8,807 nt of DNA from Actinomycetes bacterium. GTDB taxonomy: Bacteria; Actinomycetota; Actinomycetes; Propionibacteriales; Propionibacteriaceae. Position 1 is the first letter of the stretch; each line of letters begins with the position of its first letter. The notes under the pieces were generated by a model. The model had not been told where the DNA came from, made no database searches, and saw nothing but the letters and a program-made list of their open reading frames with translations. Positions 1-6,877 of this stretch are shown in pieces. Location of the stretch: positions 1 to 8,807 of the forward strand of contig WQUE01000312.1 in assembly GCA_009785885.1 (NCBI GenBank). Reading direction: 5' to 3'. Both the position numbers and the translations under genes were made by a program.

Positions 1-3000
1 CGCATCCGTCACGAACGCCGTCACCGTCGAACCCGCCGGATCCCCCGCCGTCACCGACAACGGCACCGCCGACAAGCTCGAACCCGGCCGCGCCGGATCC
101 GCACAATCCGGATTCGGGTCCCCCGCACCCGGGGTGAACGTCACCGTCACCGGCGAACCCGCCACCTCCGTGGCCACACCATGCACCGGCACGAACGCCG
201 ACACCTCGACATCCTCGGCCACGTGGTCGTTGATCACCACCTGACATGTGCCATCCGCACCTGTCACGCACGTCACCGTCGTCCCCGGCACCCCCGAATC
301 CCCTGTCGCCGTCGCCGACGACGTGCCCAGCACCGTCACCAGCACCGGCACACCCGCCAGCGGGGCTTCCTGCCCATTCTTCACCAGCACCGTCGCCGTC
401 GCCGGCGTGTCGATCTGCGGCGTCGTCGTATCCACGCTCAACACCGAGTACCGCGTGTCCGGCACATTCAGGTTGGAATCCACGCTGAACGTCACCGCCT
501 CCGACGGGACGGACGTGTTCCCCGCCAAGTCCTTTTGTGTCGCCGTCAACGTATGCCCACCCTCCGCGAACGTCCCGTCACACGACCAGGTGCCCGCCGC
601 GCTCACGTCCGTCTCACACACCGTCGTGGCGCCATCCGACACCACCACGTGCGCGTCCGCCTCACCTGTACCACTGATCGTCACCGTGGACTGGTCGGTC
701 GCCGAACCATCCGCCGGGCCGGTGATCACCGGGGCGTCCGGCGCCACCGTGTCGATGGTCACGTTCACGCCATGGCCCGCGACCGTTTCGCCCATGCTGT
801 CCGTCGTGACCGGCTTCAGGACGACCACCCCGTCCGGCAGCGCCGCCGTCGGCGTGCACGACCAGGCGCCGCCCGTCACCGTCACACCCGTACACCCCGG
901 GATCGGATTGCCATCGCCATCCTTCACGGTCACCGTCGTGCCATCCGTCCCCGTGCCGGAGATGGCCGGTGTGCCCATGGCCAGCCGCTCCCCCTCCGCC
1001 GGGCTCGTGAGCGTCGGGGCCGTGGTGTCGATCGTCACGCTCACCGGGGCCGAGGGGACCGACGTCGCGCCCGTCAACGGCTCCGTCTGGATCGCCGTCC
1101 ACGACGCCGTGCCCTCCGTCAACGCCGAACCCGGCGTGCACGTCCATGACCCGTCATCCTTGACTGCCGCCGTGCACACCGTGTTCCCCGAGGCGTCCGT
1201 CACGGTGATCGAATCCCCGGCCGTGCCCGTGCCGCTGATCGTCGGGGTCGTGCTCACCAGCACCGCATTGTTCGCCGGCTTCACGATCGACGGCGGCAGG
1301 GCGGACTTCGCCACCAGGTTGAAGTCGACCTCGGGGTTGTTCCACTGGCTGCTCATCGTGATCGACGCGTACGCGCCGAACGTCGCCGGATCGACCGCCG
1401 TCCCCATCGTCTCCAGCGCGGGCGGGCTCATCAGGCCCGGGCAGGGTCCGGCCTGCATCACGCCGTCATTGGCCCCGTCGTATCTCGTGCCGTCAGCGCA
1501 GTACAGCGTGCCGGTGTTCGCCGTCCCGACGAACGACGGATTCGTCGTGATGCCGCCGGCCACCATCACCGACGCCCCGCCGTCGATCAACGGCAGGATC
1601 GGGCGGACCACGTACTTCACCGAACCGTCATCGGCAACAGCGGGAATCAGGAACGTGTACTGCCCGGTGCTGTCGCTCACCGCCGTGCTGATCAGCGTCG
1701 GCTGCGCGTAACCCTTCGCCGGGTTCTGCTCGTACAACGCCACCGTCACACCCGGCATCGGGGTGGACGTGTCGTACGTGGCCGCCGCCGACTGATACAC
1801 GTGCCCCTTCAACGACGTCGCGGTCTGCGCGCTCGACATCGAGTAGAACAGGCCGCCCTGGGGCGCGACGCTGGGGGACAGGGGACCGACGGGGTTGGTG
1901 TTCCTGTCGGTCGACAGGTACCTCCAGTAGCCGGTCATCGGATCGACCGAGAACAGTTCGCCCGCGCTGGTCTCCACGACGAGCTCGCCACCGACGAAGG
2001 CCACGGCCTGCTGGTTGCTGGCGTTCCACATGGCCTTGCCGGACTTGTCGGCCGGGTCCTTCGTCACCATCTTCATGACCGAGTACGTCCACGGGTCGTT
2101 GGTGAACGACGGGTGCACCCGCACCATGAAACCGATCGAGGTGTCGCCGGCGGCGATGTTCTTCCCCGTGGTGTTCATCGGGTTCGTCGCCGGGATCGCC
2201 GTGTCGGTGCCCTTGACCATCAGCACGAAGTCGCCATCGGGCATGATCGCGATGCCGGACGTGACCGCACCCGGGCCCAGGCCGCCCTTGGGGTCGTTGG
2301 CGACGGTCCCCTTCCACCATTTGTCGGCTGCGGTCGCCGGCTGCAGTGGCCCGGACCAGTAGGTCGTGCGCGTCTTCGGGTCGAAGATCGTGAATCGCGC
2401 CTCCTGGGCGGAGGGCCCGCCGAGGAACTGGATCAGGCCGGCGTTGATGTAGAGCATGCCGGTCCTCTGGTTGACGACGGCGCCACCGTTCGTCCACGTG
2501 TCGGTGTTGCCGCCGAAGTAGCCCAGATCCGGGACGTACCACATCTTGGACGCCTTCGTGTCACCCGGCGCGAAGAACCACACCGGCATCATGCCGGCCG
2601 GGGTGCCGATGCCGCTGATGTAGGGGCCGCGATACAGGCCGTAGAACCCCTCGGTGCCGCTCCCGCGCCCGGAGTCCACGGCGACGGTGCGCTGCTCGAC
2701 CTTGTCGACCGGCACTCGCCAGGCGAACTGAACGGTGTTCTTCCCGGTGGTGGGGTTGATCGTGGCCACGTTGTAGGCGTTGTTCGTTGTGGCGGAGAGG
2801 GGCAGGTCGACGCCGTACAACGCGTACGGATCGACGGACGGCACCGGTGTGGAGGTCGTGTGGGACGAGCTGGACTTGACGACCGGCGGCAGGTAGGACG
2901 CGGTCGTGACGACCCGCGCTCCGACGGTGTCAGCCCCGGCGAGATCCTGTTTCCAGGCGTCGGCCTGTGCCGGGCGCAGGCCTGTCATGGTCAGCGCCGA

Positions 3001-3093
3001 GGATGCCAGGACGGCGGCGGCGATCACCGCGGCGATCGGGCGGCGCGACCTGGTCAGGTGGAGACGAGTGGCGTTGGTACGCACGTTGGTCAC
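1..3093 (-). CDS. Secreted multidomain adhesin-like surface protein (partial, C-terminus beyond window)
   Basis: Open frame of 1031 codons from a GTG at 3093 to the window edge; GGAAGGA (3100-3106) lies 6 bases upstream. Residues 1-44 look like a signal peptide: basic n-region (RLHLTRSRRP), hydrophobic stretch about 20-39, AQA-D cleavage site near 44. Residues 50-425 contain spaced motifs of beta-propeller type (INPTTGKN 112, FDPKTRTTYW 237, VDPMTGYW 383). Residues 427-485 (LKGHVYQ, MPGVTVALY, DSTGQYTFLIP) match the SdrD-B/CarboxypepD_reg pattern. Three Ig-like repeats follow (about 600-690, 691-783, 784-872) with TISGTG or AISGTG motifs and cysteine pairs C640/C652, C734/C746, C826/C838. Residues 886-988 resemble a Big-1/invasin domain (GVPVLVTVLG, TGADGTC); another module begins after 990. 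Domain names are from memory of family patterns. An anchor such as LPXTG would be outside the window. Adhesion to host or other cells is inferred; the ligand is unknown. Confidence 0.87.
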   Translation of the reverse strand, partial: MTNVRTNATRLHLTRSRRPIAAVIAAAVLASSALTMTGLRPAQADAWKQDLAGADTVGARVVTTASYLPPVVKSSSSHTTSTPVPSVDPYALYGVDLPLSATTNNAYNVATINPTTGKNTVQFAWRVPVDKVEQRTVAVDSGRGSGTEGFYGLYRGPYISGIGTPAGMMPVWFFAPGDTKASKMWYVPDLGYFGGNTDTWTNGGAVVNQRTGMLYINAGLIQFLGGPSAQEARFTIFDPKTRTTYWSGPLQPATAADKWWKGTVANDPKGGLGPGAVTSGIAIMPDGDFVLMVKGTDTAIPATNPMNTTGKNIAAGDTSIGFMVRVHPSFTNDPWTYSVMKMVTKDPADKSGKAMWNASNQQAVAFVGGELVVETSAGELFSVDPMTGYWRYLSTDRNTNPVGPLSPSVAPQGGLFYSMSSAQTATSLKGHVYQSAAATYDTSTPMPGVTVALYEQNPAKGYAQPTLISTAVSDSTGQYTFLIPAVADDGSVKYVVRPILPLIDGGASVMVAGGITTNPSFVGTANTGTLYCADGTRYDGANDGVMQAGPCPGLMSPPALETMGTAVDPATFGAYASITMSSQWNNPEVDFNLVAKSALPPSIVKPANNAVLVSTTPTISGTGTAGDSITVTDASGNTVCTAAVKDDGSWTCTPGSALTEGTASWTAIQTEPLTGATSVPSAPVSVTIDTTAPTLTSPAEGERLAMGTPAISGTGTDGTTVTVKDGDGNPIPGCTGVTVTGGAWSCTPTAALPDGVVVLKPVTTDSMGETVAGHGVNVTIDTVAPDAPVITGPADGSATDQSTVTISGTGEADAHVVVSDGATTVCETDVSAAGTWSCDGTFAEGGHTLTATQKDLAGNTSVPSEAVTFSVDSNLNVPDTRYSVLSVDTTTPQIDTPATATVLVKNGQEAPLAGVPVLVTVLGTSSATATGDSGVPGTTVTCVTGADGTCQVVINDHVAEDVEVSAFVPVHGVATEVAGSPVTVTFTPGAGDPNPDCADPARPGSSLSAVPLSVTAGDPAGSTVTAFVTDA

Positions 3094-3099
3094 GGTTGT

Positions 3100-3106
3100 T
3101 CCTTCC
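3100..3106 (-). promoter_or_regulatory. Ribosome binding site of the surface protein gene
   Basis: The minus strand reads GGAAGGA, then six bases, then GTG at 3093. This fixes a GTG start that places the basic n-region and hydrophobic core of the signal peptide correctly. No alternative ATG upstream in this frame has a comparable site. Confidence 0.75.
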
Positions 3107-3225
3107 GGGTGGATGTGGCGTGGCTGTTCAGCCGTCGGGGTTTGTGGGGCCGCGCACTACGGCATGTGCAAGCCGGAACGCTCGGTAGCGATCCGGTGGG
3201 CAGGTGGGGGCGGACTACTGGTCGC

Positions 3226-3291
3226 GCGCGGGGATAGTCCCGCGCATGCCGGAGTTCCGGCAGACCTCTTGCGGGTGAGTAAACCGCAAGA
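3226..3291 (-). promoter_or_regulatory. Three adjacent hairpins in the 5' leader of the surface protein gene
   Basis: Three inverted repeats follow each other within 66 bases. Arms 3267-3274 and 3284-3291 (TCTTGCGG/CCGCAAGA) are a perfect 8 bp with a 9-base loop. Arms 3247-3253 and 3256-3262 (TGCCGGA/TCCGGCA) are 7 bp, or 6 bp with a four-base loop. Arms 3226-3232 and 3239-3245 (GCGCGGG/CCCGCGC) are 7 bp plus a possible G-U pair. Gaps between hairpins are 1 and 4 bases. They lie 133-198 bases before the start codon. No run of U follows, so this is not a simple intrinsic terminator. I do not recognise a known riboswitch class; a structured regulatory leader or mRNA stabiliser is possible. Confidence 0.45.
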
Positions 3292-3405
3292 AATCACGAC
3301 CATAGTCATTCCCCCTCTTGAGTAGAGATCTGTCGTCTTCTGCCGATCGGCTCGGCGGGCGCGGGCTCGGATTTCCCTCGCTATTTCCCGCTCCCATCTG
3401 TGGCG

Positions 3406-3434
3406 ACCTTATCCGACATGCGGCGGGAGGGCAA
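3406..3434 (-). promoter_or_regulatory. Possible promoter for the surface protein gene
   Basis: On the minus strand TTGCCC (3434-3429) is followed after exactly 17 bases by TAAGGT (3411-3406). This fits an actinobacterial housekeeping promoter of type TTGnnn-17-TAnnnT, but only 4/6 and 3/6 bases match the strict consensus. Transcription would start near 3399 and give a leader of about 305 bases that includes the three hairpins. It is the best candidate I found upstream of the gene, but chance matches of this quality are common. Confidence 0.27.
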
Positions 3435-3682
3435 GCAATGCCCGATCACGAATAAGTACGGTCCCGCCAGGTCGCACCCTGGGGGCATCCGCGCGTGAGG
3501 GCGAGCATATCGAGTCGGATGCCGGCACCATCACGGCTTGTCATCTGGCTGTTCTGTCTCCAGATTCCGGGAGCGGTTCCGGTTCGTTGGCGTTCATGGA
3601 AGTACGGGGGCGGGGCACGGGGACGATCATTTTTGAGTTGCCATGGGGGCATTTCGACGACTCCAATTCGCCGTTTTCTTCA

Positions 3683-3704
3683 TGCAGCAGAAGTGAATGC
3701 TGCA
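3683..3704. repeat. Inverted repeat, 7-bp arms
   Basis: TGCAGCA (3683-3689) and TGCTGCA (3698-3704) are perfect reverse complements with an 8-base gap. The site lies in the gene-free stretch; it could be an operator or chance. Confidence 0.3.
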
Positions 3705-3855
3705 GTGTGCCCGCCGGGAAACTCCCCGGACGGTGTCACGATCGGACGGACGTGCGTTCTCGCCTTGTGATGTCAGCCTTGTCGCGGGAAAGGCGCAATC
3801 GTGACGAACCCCGTGATGACGGCCTCCCCACGAAAAACGCCTCGCGTCCCGGGAC

Positions 3856-3887
3856 CGCCTCCCAAGGAATGGCGCCGCCCAAGGAAT
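3856..3887. repeat. Tandem direct repeat of 15 bases, period 17
   Basis: CGCCTCCCAAGGAAT (3856-3870) is repeated as CGCCGCCCAAGGAAT (3873-3887) with one mismatch and a two-base gap. The 17-base spacing is near one and a half helical turns. It is a local duplication in noncoding DNA; a binding site pair is possible but unproven. Confidence 0.45.
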
Positions 3888-4205
3888 TCTGCTCTCAGTG
3901 AACAGCTTCCCTGTCGTCGGGCGACCCGCCACGATGCGAACACACGATGCCTCCAGAAATCCGCCCCGTCACGGGCCGGGCGGGCGGCTCACCGTCCGGC
4001 CGTCCGTCCACACCCGTGCAGGACCCCGGCAACCAAGGCCTGTTCCCGTTCCCGACCCCGATCGCGCCCGACGTCCTCCCCGGACGGCATCGCGAAGGGG
4101 ACGCTTCTCCCGCCCGGAGTCGGCACCGCCGCCCACCCTGGCGTTCTGCCTCAAGCGAAAGGACGATCGCCGATCGACGCACCGCGACGGGCCCGGAATG
4201 CACAA

Positions 4206-4240
4206 CGGTGGCCTGTCCCCCCGGATTGGACAGGCCACCG
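4206..4240 (-). terminator. Perfect 13-bp hairpin, possible terminator
   Basis: Arms CGGTGGCCTGTCC (4206-4218) and GGACAGGCCACCG (4228-4240) are perfect reverse complements around a 9-base loop, the strongest inverted repeat in the window. On the minus strand the hairpin is followed by TTGTGCATT, which is only moderately U-rich; on the plus strand GC-rich sequence follows. Direction is therefore minus if it terminates. It sits about 600 bases past the rlmN stop, so it would end a long rlmN 3' untranslated region or an unrecognised RNA. A protein-binding palindrome is the alternative. Confidence 0.45.
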
Positions 4241-4474
4241 CGCGCGGCCACGCGAGTGAGAACCCGCGCTACCTGCTCACACGATATCAGGCCCGATGCC
4301 CGCGAGAACCAGACGGGAGACAACTGGACGATACGGCGATTGGCTCCGGCGGGCGGACGCGCCATCCGTCGCCGACCGGCGGGCCCCTTTCGCGCCCGCG
4401 ACGACCTGCCTCACGTGGTAGCGCGGGTCCCGTTCGGGCAACGTCGGGGCACCGCCAGCGGCCTGGCTATCGCC

Positions 4475-4498
4475 GCGTCCCGGCCCGGGGCGGGACGC
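4475..4498. repeat. Inverted repeat, 8-bp arms
   Basis: GCGTCCCG (4475-4482) and CGGGACGC (4491-4498) are perfect reverse complements with an 8-base GC-rich loop. No U run follows on either strand. It may be part of the 3' untranslated region of the rlmN transcript. Confidence 0.35.
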
Positions 4499-4810
4499 AC
4501 GCCCGTGTGGCAGTTGACACGACTACCGGATATGCTCGTGCGCGGCAGTGTCCCCAGCTTCATAGCAGCGCCCCATCGCACGCAACCCCCTTTGCGTAGG
4601 ACGAAACGAGACGATCTCCAGGTCGTGGTCCGTGCGATTGTCACGCCAATATTCCTTGTCAGAGACATCTTACGTTCTGTCCGCTAAAGGCGAACAAGTT
4701 TCTCGGGCGGGCATGTTCGGGCGTTCCGGCTTGCCATTTCGTCCACCCGTCCGGCGAGCCCGGCAGGCATTCCCGCGAGGGGCGGGGGAAGACATCTTTC
4801 AACTACGGCA

Positions 4811-4830
4811 GAATATCGCGAATATTGCGA
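4811..4830. repeat. AT-rich tandem 9-base repeat beside rlmN
   Basis: GAATATCGC (4811-4819) is followed directly by GAATATTGC (4820-4828), 8 of 9 bases identical. The right half also forms a near palindrome, TCGCGAATATTGCGA (4816-4830), perfect apart from one extra G. It lies 12 bases past the rlmN stop codon and is markedly AT-richer than its surroundings. Confidence 0.4.
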
Positions 4831-4841
4831 GTTTCGGGCGA

Positions 4842-5969
4842 TTATGGCCTGTTCGGCGCAACCCTGGCGGCGGGCCCTTCCCCGTCTCCTCCGGCGGCCC
4901 GGGCCGCGAGCTGGCCGCACGCGCCGTCGATGTCACGGCCGCGCGTGTCACGGCGGGTCACGGGCACGCCCACGTGCACCAGGCGGGCCTCGAACGCGTC
5001 CATCACCTCGGGCCGGGAGGCGGTCCACTCACTGCCCGGGGTCGGGTTGAGCGGGATGAGGTTCACGTGCGCCCACGCCCAGTCGCCGCGCGCCCGCAGC
5101 CGGCGACCCAGCTCGTCGGCCAGAGCCGGCGCGTCGTTGAGGTCACGCATCAGTGCGTACTCCACGCTCACGCGGCGCTTCGTGACACGGGCGTAATCCC
5201 ACGCGGCGTCCAGCACCGCGTCGACGCCAAAGCGGGCGTTCATCGGGACGAGCCGGTCACGCAGGGCGTCCTCGGGGGCGTGCAGCGAGACGGCCAACGT
5301 CAGCGGCAGCCCCTCGGCGGCCAGGCGGCGGATCTGCGGCACCAAGCCGACGGTCGACACGGTGATGCCACGGGCGGCATGCCCGAACCCGTCGGGGGCG
5401 GGCCGAACGAGGCCACGGATCGCCGCCAGGACCGCGCCATAGTTCGCGAGCGGCTCCCCCATGCCCATGAACACAATGTTGTTCAGGTGCCCAGGCCCGC
5501 CGCCGAGCCGTCCCTCCGCGAGGGCCGTCTGGGCGGCGGCCACCTGCCACGTGATCTCGCCCGCCGACAGGTTGCGCACCAGCCCGCCCTGGCCGGTCGC
5601 GCAGAACGGGCAACCCATGCCGCACCCCGCCTGCGAGGAGACGCACAGGGTATTGCGGCGGGGGTAGCGCATCAGCACGGACTCGATCAGATTGCCGTCG
5701 GCGGTGCGCCACACCGTCTTCACGGTCCGGCCGGCGTCCGTGGTGAACTCCCGCACGGGCGTGAGCAGGTCGGGCAGCCACCGGTCGGTGAGAAGATCCT
5801 TCACGGCCGTGGGCACGTCGCTCCAGGTGCCCGGATCGGACTCGCCGCGACCGAACAGGTGCGCACCGATCTGGGCCGCGCGCCAGGCGGGCTGCCCGGC
5901 GTCGGCGAGCACGCGCACGCGCTCGTCCGGGCTGAGATCGAACCAGTGACGCGGCGGTCGGCCCGTCAT
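4842..5969 (-). CDS. rlmN: Dual-specificity 23S rRNA (A2503-C2)/tRNA (A37-C2) methyltransferase RlmN
   Basis: 375 residues, near the usual family length (E. coli 384). A radical SAM enzyme that methylates C2 of A2503 in 23S rRNA and of A37 in some tRNAs. The iron-sulfur cluster motif C-x3-C-x2-C is at C116, C120 and C123 (CGMGCPFC). C109 lies seven residues before it, as E. coli C118 does, and C351 in GACGQL corresponds to the methyl-carrying C355. GMGEPLAN (169-176) is the SAM-binding GEP motif; VSLHAPED (227-234) and NLIPLNP (303-309) are further family signatures. The ATG at 5969 overlaps the cdsA stop by 4 bases (ATGA) with GAGG five bases upstream, so the start is firm although the frame is open further upstream. 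Family function is established; the assignment is by motif recognition. The last 20 residues are low-complexity and probably disordered. Confidence 0.96.
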   Translation of the reverse strand: MTGRPPRHWFDLSPDERVRVLADAGQPAWRAAQIGAHLFGRGESDPGTWSDVPTAVKDLLTDRWLPDLLTPVREFTTDAGRTVKTVWRTADGNLIESVLMRYPRRNTLCVSSQAGCGMGCPFCATGQGGLVRNLSAGEITWQVAAAQTALAEGRLGGGPGHLNNIVFMGMGEPLANYGAVLAAIRGLVRPAPDGFGHAARGITVSTVGLVPQIRRLAAEGLPLTLAVSLHAPEDALRDRLVPMNARFGVDAVLDAAWDYARVTKRRVSVEYALMRDLNDAPALADELGRRLRARGDWAWAHVNLIPLNPTPGSEWTASRPEVMDAFEARLVHVGVPVTRRDTRGRDIDGACGQLAARAAGGDGEGPAARVAPNRP

Positions 5970-6877
5970 CCCCACCTCACCACCGTGCCGATCAGCCCCA
6001 TCAACGAATACAGGACGACTGCGAGCGGGGCGCAGTACAGCATCGAGTCGAGCCGGTCCAGCGCGCCGCCATGCCCCGGCAGGAGATGGCCCATGTCCTT
6101 TTGGCCGGCGTCGCGTTTCATCGCCGACTCGACGAGGTCGCCGACGGTCGCGCCGCACGCCAGGACCAGGCCGAACGCCACACCCCACGCGACGCCCACG
6201 TGCAGCAGGAAACGGCCCACCAGCACTCCGGCCACCGCCGCGAGGACGAGCCCGCCCGCGAACCCCTCCCAGGTCTTCGCCGGGCTGATACCCGGGACCA
6301 TCTTGTGGCGACCGGCAAGCGACCCGGCCCAATACGCACCGGAGTCGTTCGCGGCGATGCACACGACGTACGACACGAGATACGCAACCGGGTGCGCCGA
6401 CAACACGATGATCACCACGGACAGGCCGACGATCGCCAGATACGCCAGGATCAGCGCCGACGCCCCGGTGTCACGCAGGTATCCGTGCGTCCCCCCGCGC
6501 AAGCGAACGCCCAGCGCCGCCAGCAGACCGACCGTCGCCACCATCACGCCGACCGCCACCGGCTCGGCGACCAAGCCGGCCGACGGGCGTCCGGGCGCGG
6601 CCCACGTGCCGGCCGCGTACGCGGCGATGATCGTGCCGGGCACCGCGACCACCAGAACCGGCCAGGCCGGTTTCGCCCCGGCGCGACCCGCGGCCCGGTT
6701 CAGTTCGAGGACGGCGATCGCGAGGAGCACGCCGACCAGGAGCACGAAACCGGGCATCCACCAGGCCAACGTCGCCGCGACGAGCGCAATGAGCACAGCG
6801 GCGGAGGCCACACGGACGGCTAACGTCGCCAACCTGCCGCGGGGCGCGGGCTCCTGGGACGGCGGCTCGGCAGGCAT
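5966..6877 (-). CDS. cdsA: Phosphatidate cytidylyltransferase (CDP-diacylglycerol synthase)
   Basis: 303 residues. Makes CDP-diacylglycerol from CTP and phosphatidic acid, the branch point to phosphatidylglycerol, cardiolipin and phosphatidylinositol, in the cytoplasmic membrane. A short charged or proline-rich N-terminus (1-18) precedes about eight hydrophobic segments, e.g. 20-40, 42-57, 71-90, 104-123, 139-160, 164-177, 207-221 and 230-246. The conserved ND-GAYW region and the HK-PGISPAKTWEG motif are at 177-205. The C-terminal CDP-DG synthase signature runs 251-277 (S-AMKR, QKD, PGHGG, DRLD), with catalytic Asp and Lys residues present. Position 272 is Ala where the signature has Leu/Ile/Val/Met/Phe, a mild deviation. 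The ATG shares one base with the frr stop (TGATG), which points to coupled translation; upstream codons in this frame overlap frr and are not used. Confidence 0.95.
   Translation of the reverse strand: MPAEPPSQEPAPRGRLATLAVRVASAAVLIALVAATLAWWMPGFVLLVGVLLAIAVLELNRAAGRAGAKPAWPVLVVAVPGTIIAAYAAGTWAAPGRPSAGLVAEPVAVGVMVATVGLLAALGVRLRGGTHGYLRDTGASALILAYLAIVGLSVVIIVLSAHPVAYLVSYVVCIAANDSGAYWAGSLAGRHKMVPGISPAKTWEGFAGGLVLAAVAGVLVGRFLLHVGVAWGVAFGLVLACGATVGDLVESAMKRDAGQKDMGHLLPGHGGALDRLDSMLYCAPLAVVLYSLMGLIGTVVRWG

Larger units (their letters stand above)
3435..4841. other. Gene-free stretch of about 1.4 kb between rlmN and the surface protein gene
   Basis: Several frames are open here for 70-230 codons on both strands, but their translations are rich in Arg, Pro, Ser and Gly, lack recognisable motifs or good ribosome sites, and overlap one another, as expected of noncoding GC-rich DNA. 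I looked for tRNA, tmRNA, RNase P, SRP RNA and known riboswitch signatures and saw none. What can be seen is a strong hairpin at 4206-4240, weaker inverted repeats at 3683-3704 and 4475-4498, a tandem 15-base repeat at 3856-3887, and a 9-base tandem repeat next to rlmN. An AT-richer patch lies around 3625-3690. Confidence 0.55.

Noticed and set aside
248..1711. Plus-strand open frame of 487 codons rich in Thr, Val, Ser and Pro
   Set aside because: It is antisense to the Ig-repeat half of the surface protein. The minus frame has signal peptide, ribosome site, domain motifs and continues for 1031 codons; the plus frame is open because Thr/Ala/Val codons ending in G read as sense codons on the other strand.
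1628..2542. Minus-strand open frame of 304 codons
   Set aside because: Out of frame with the surface protein and strongly Arg-biased; a shadow of the real gene.
1801..3237. Plus-strand open frame of 478 codons
   Set aside because: Antisense to the N-terminal half of the surface protein; Arg/Gly/His-rich with no motif and no ribosome site.
4514..4536. TTGACA (4514-4519) followed by TATGCT as a plus-strand promoter
   Set aside because: The two hexamers are only 11 bases apart; at 16-18 bases there is no -10-like sequence, and no plus-strand gene follows.
3801..4687. Overlapping plus- and minus-strand frames of 85-246 codons in the gene-free stretch
   Set aside because: Arg/Pro/Ser-rich translations without motifs, no ribosome sites, mutually overlapping.
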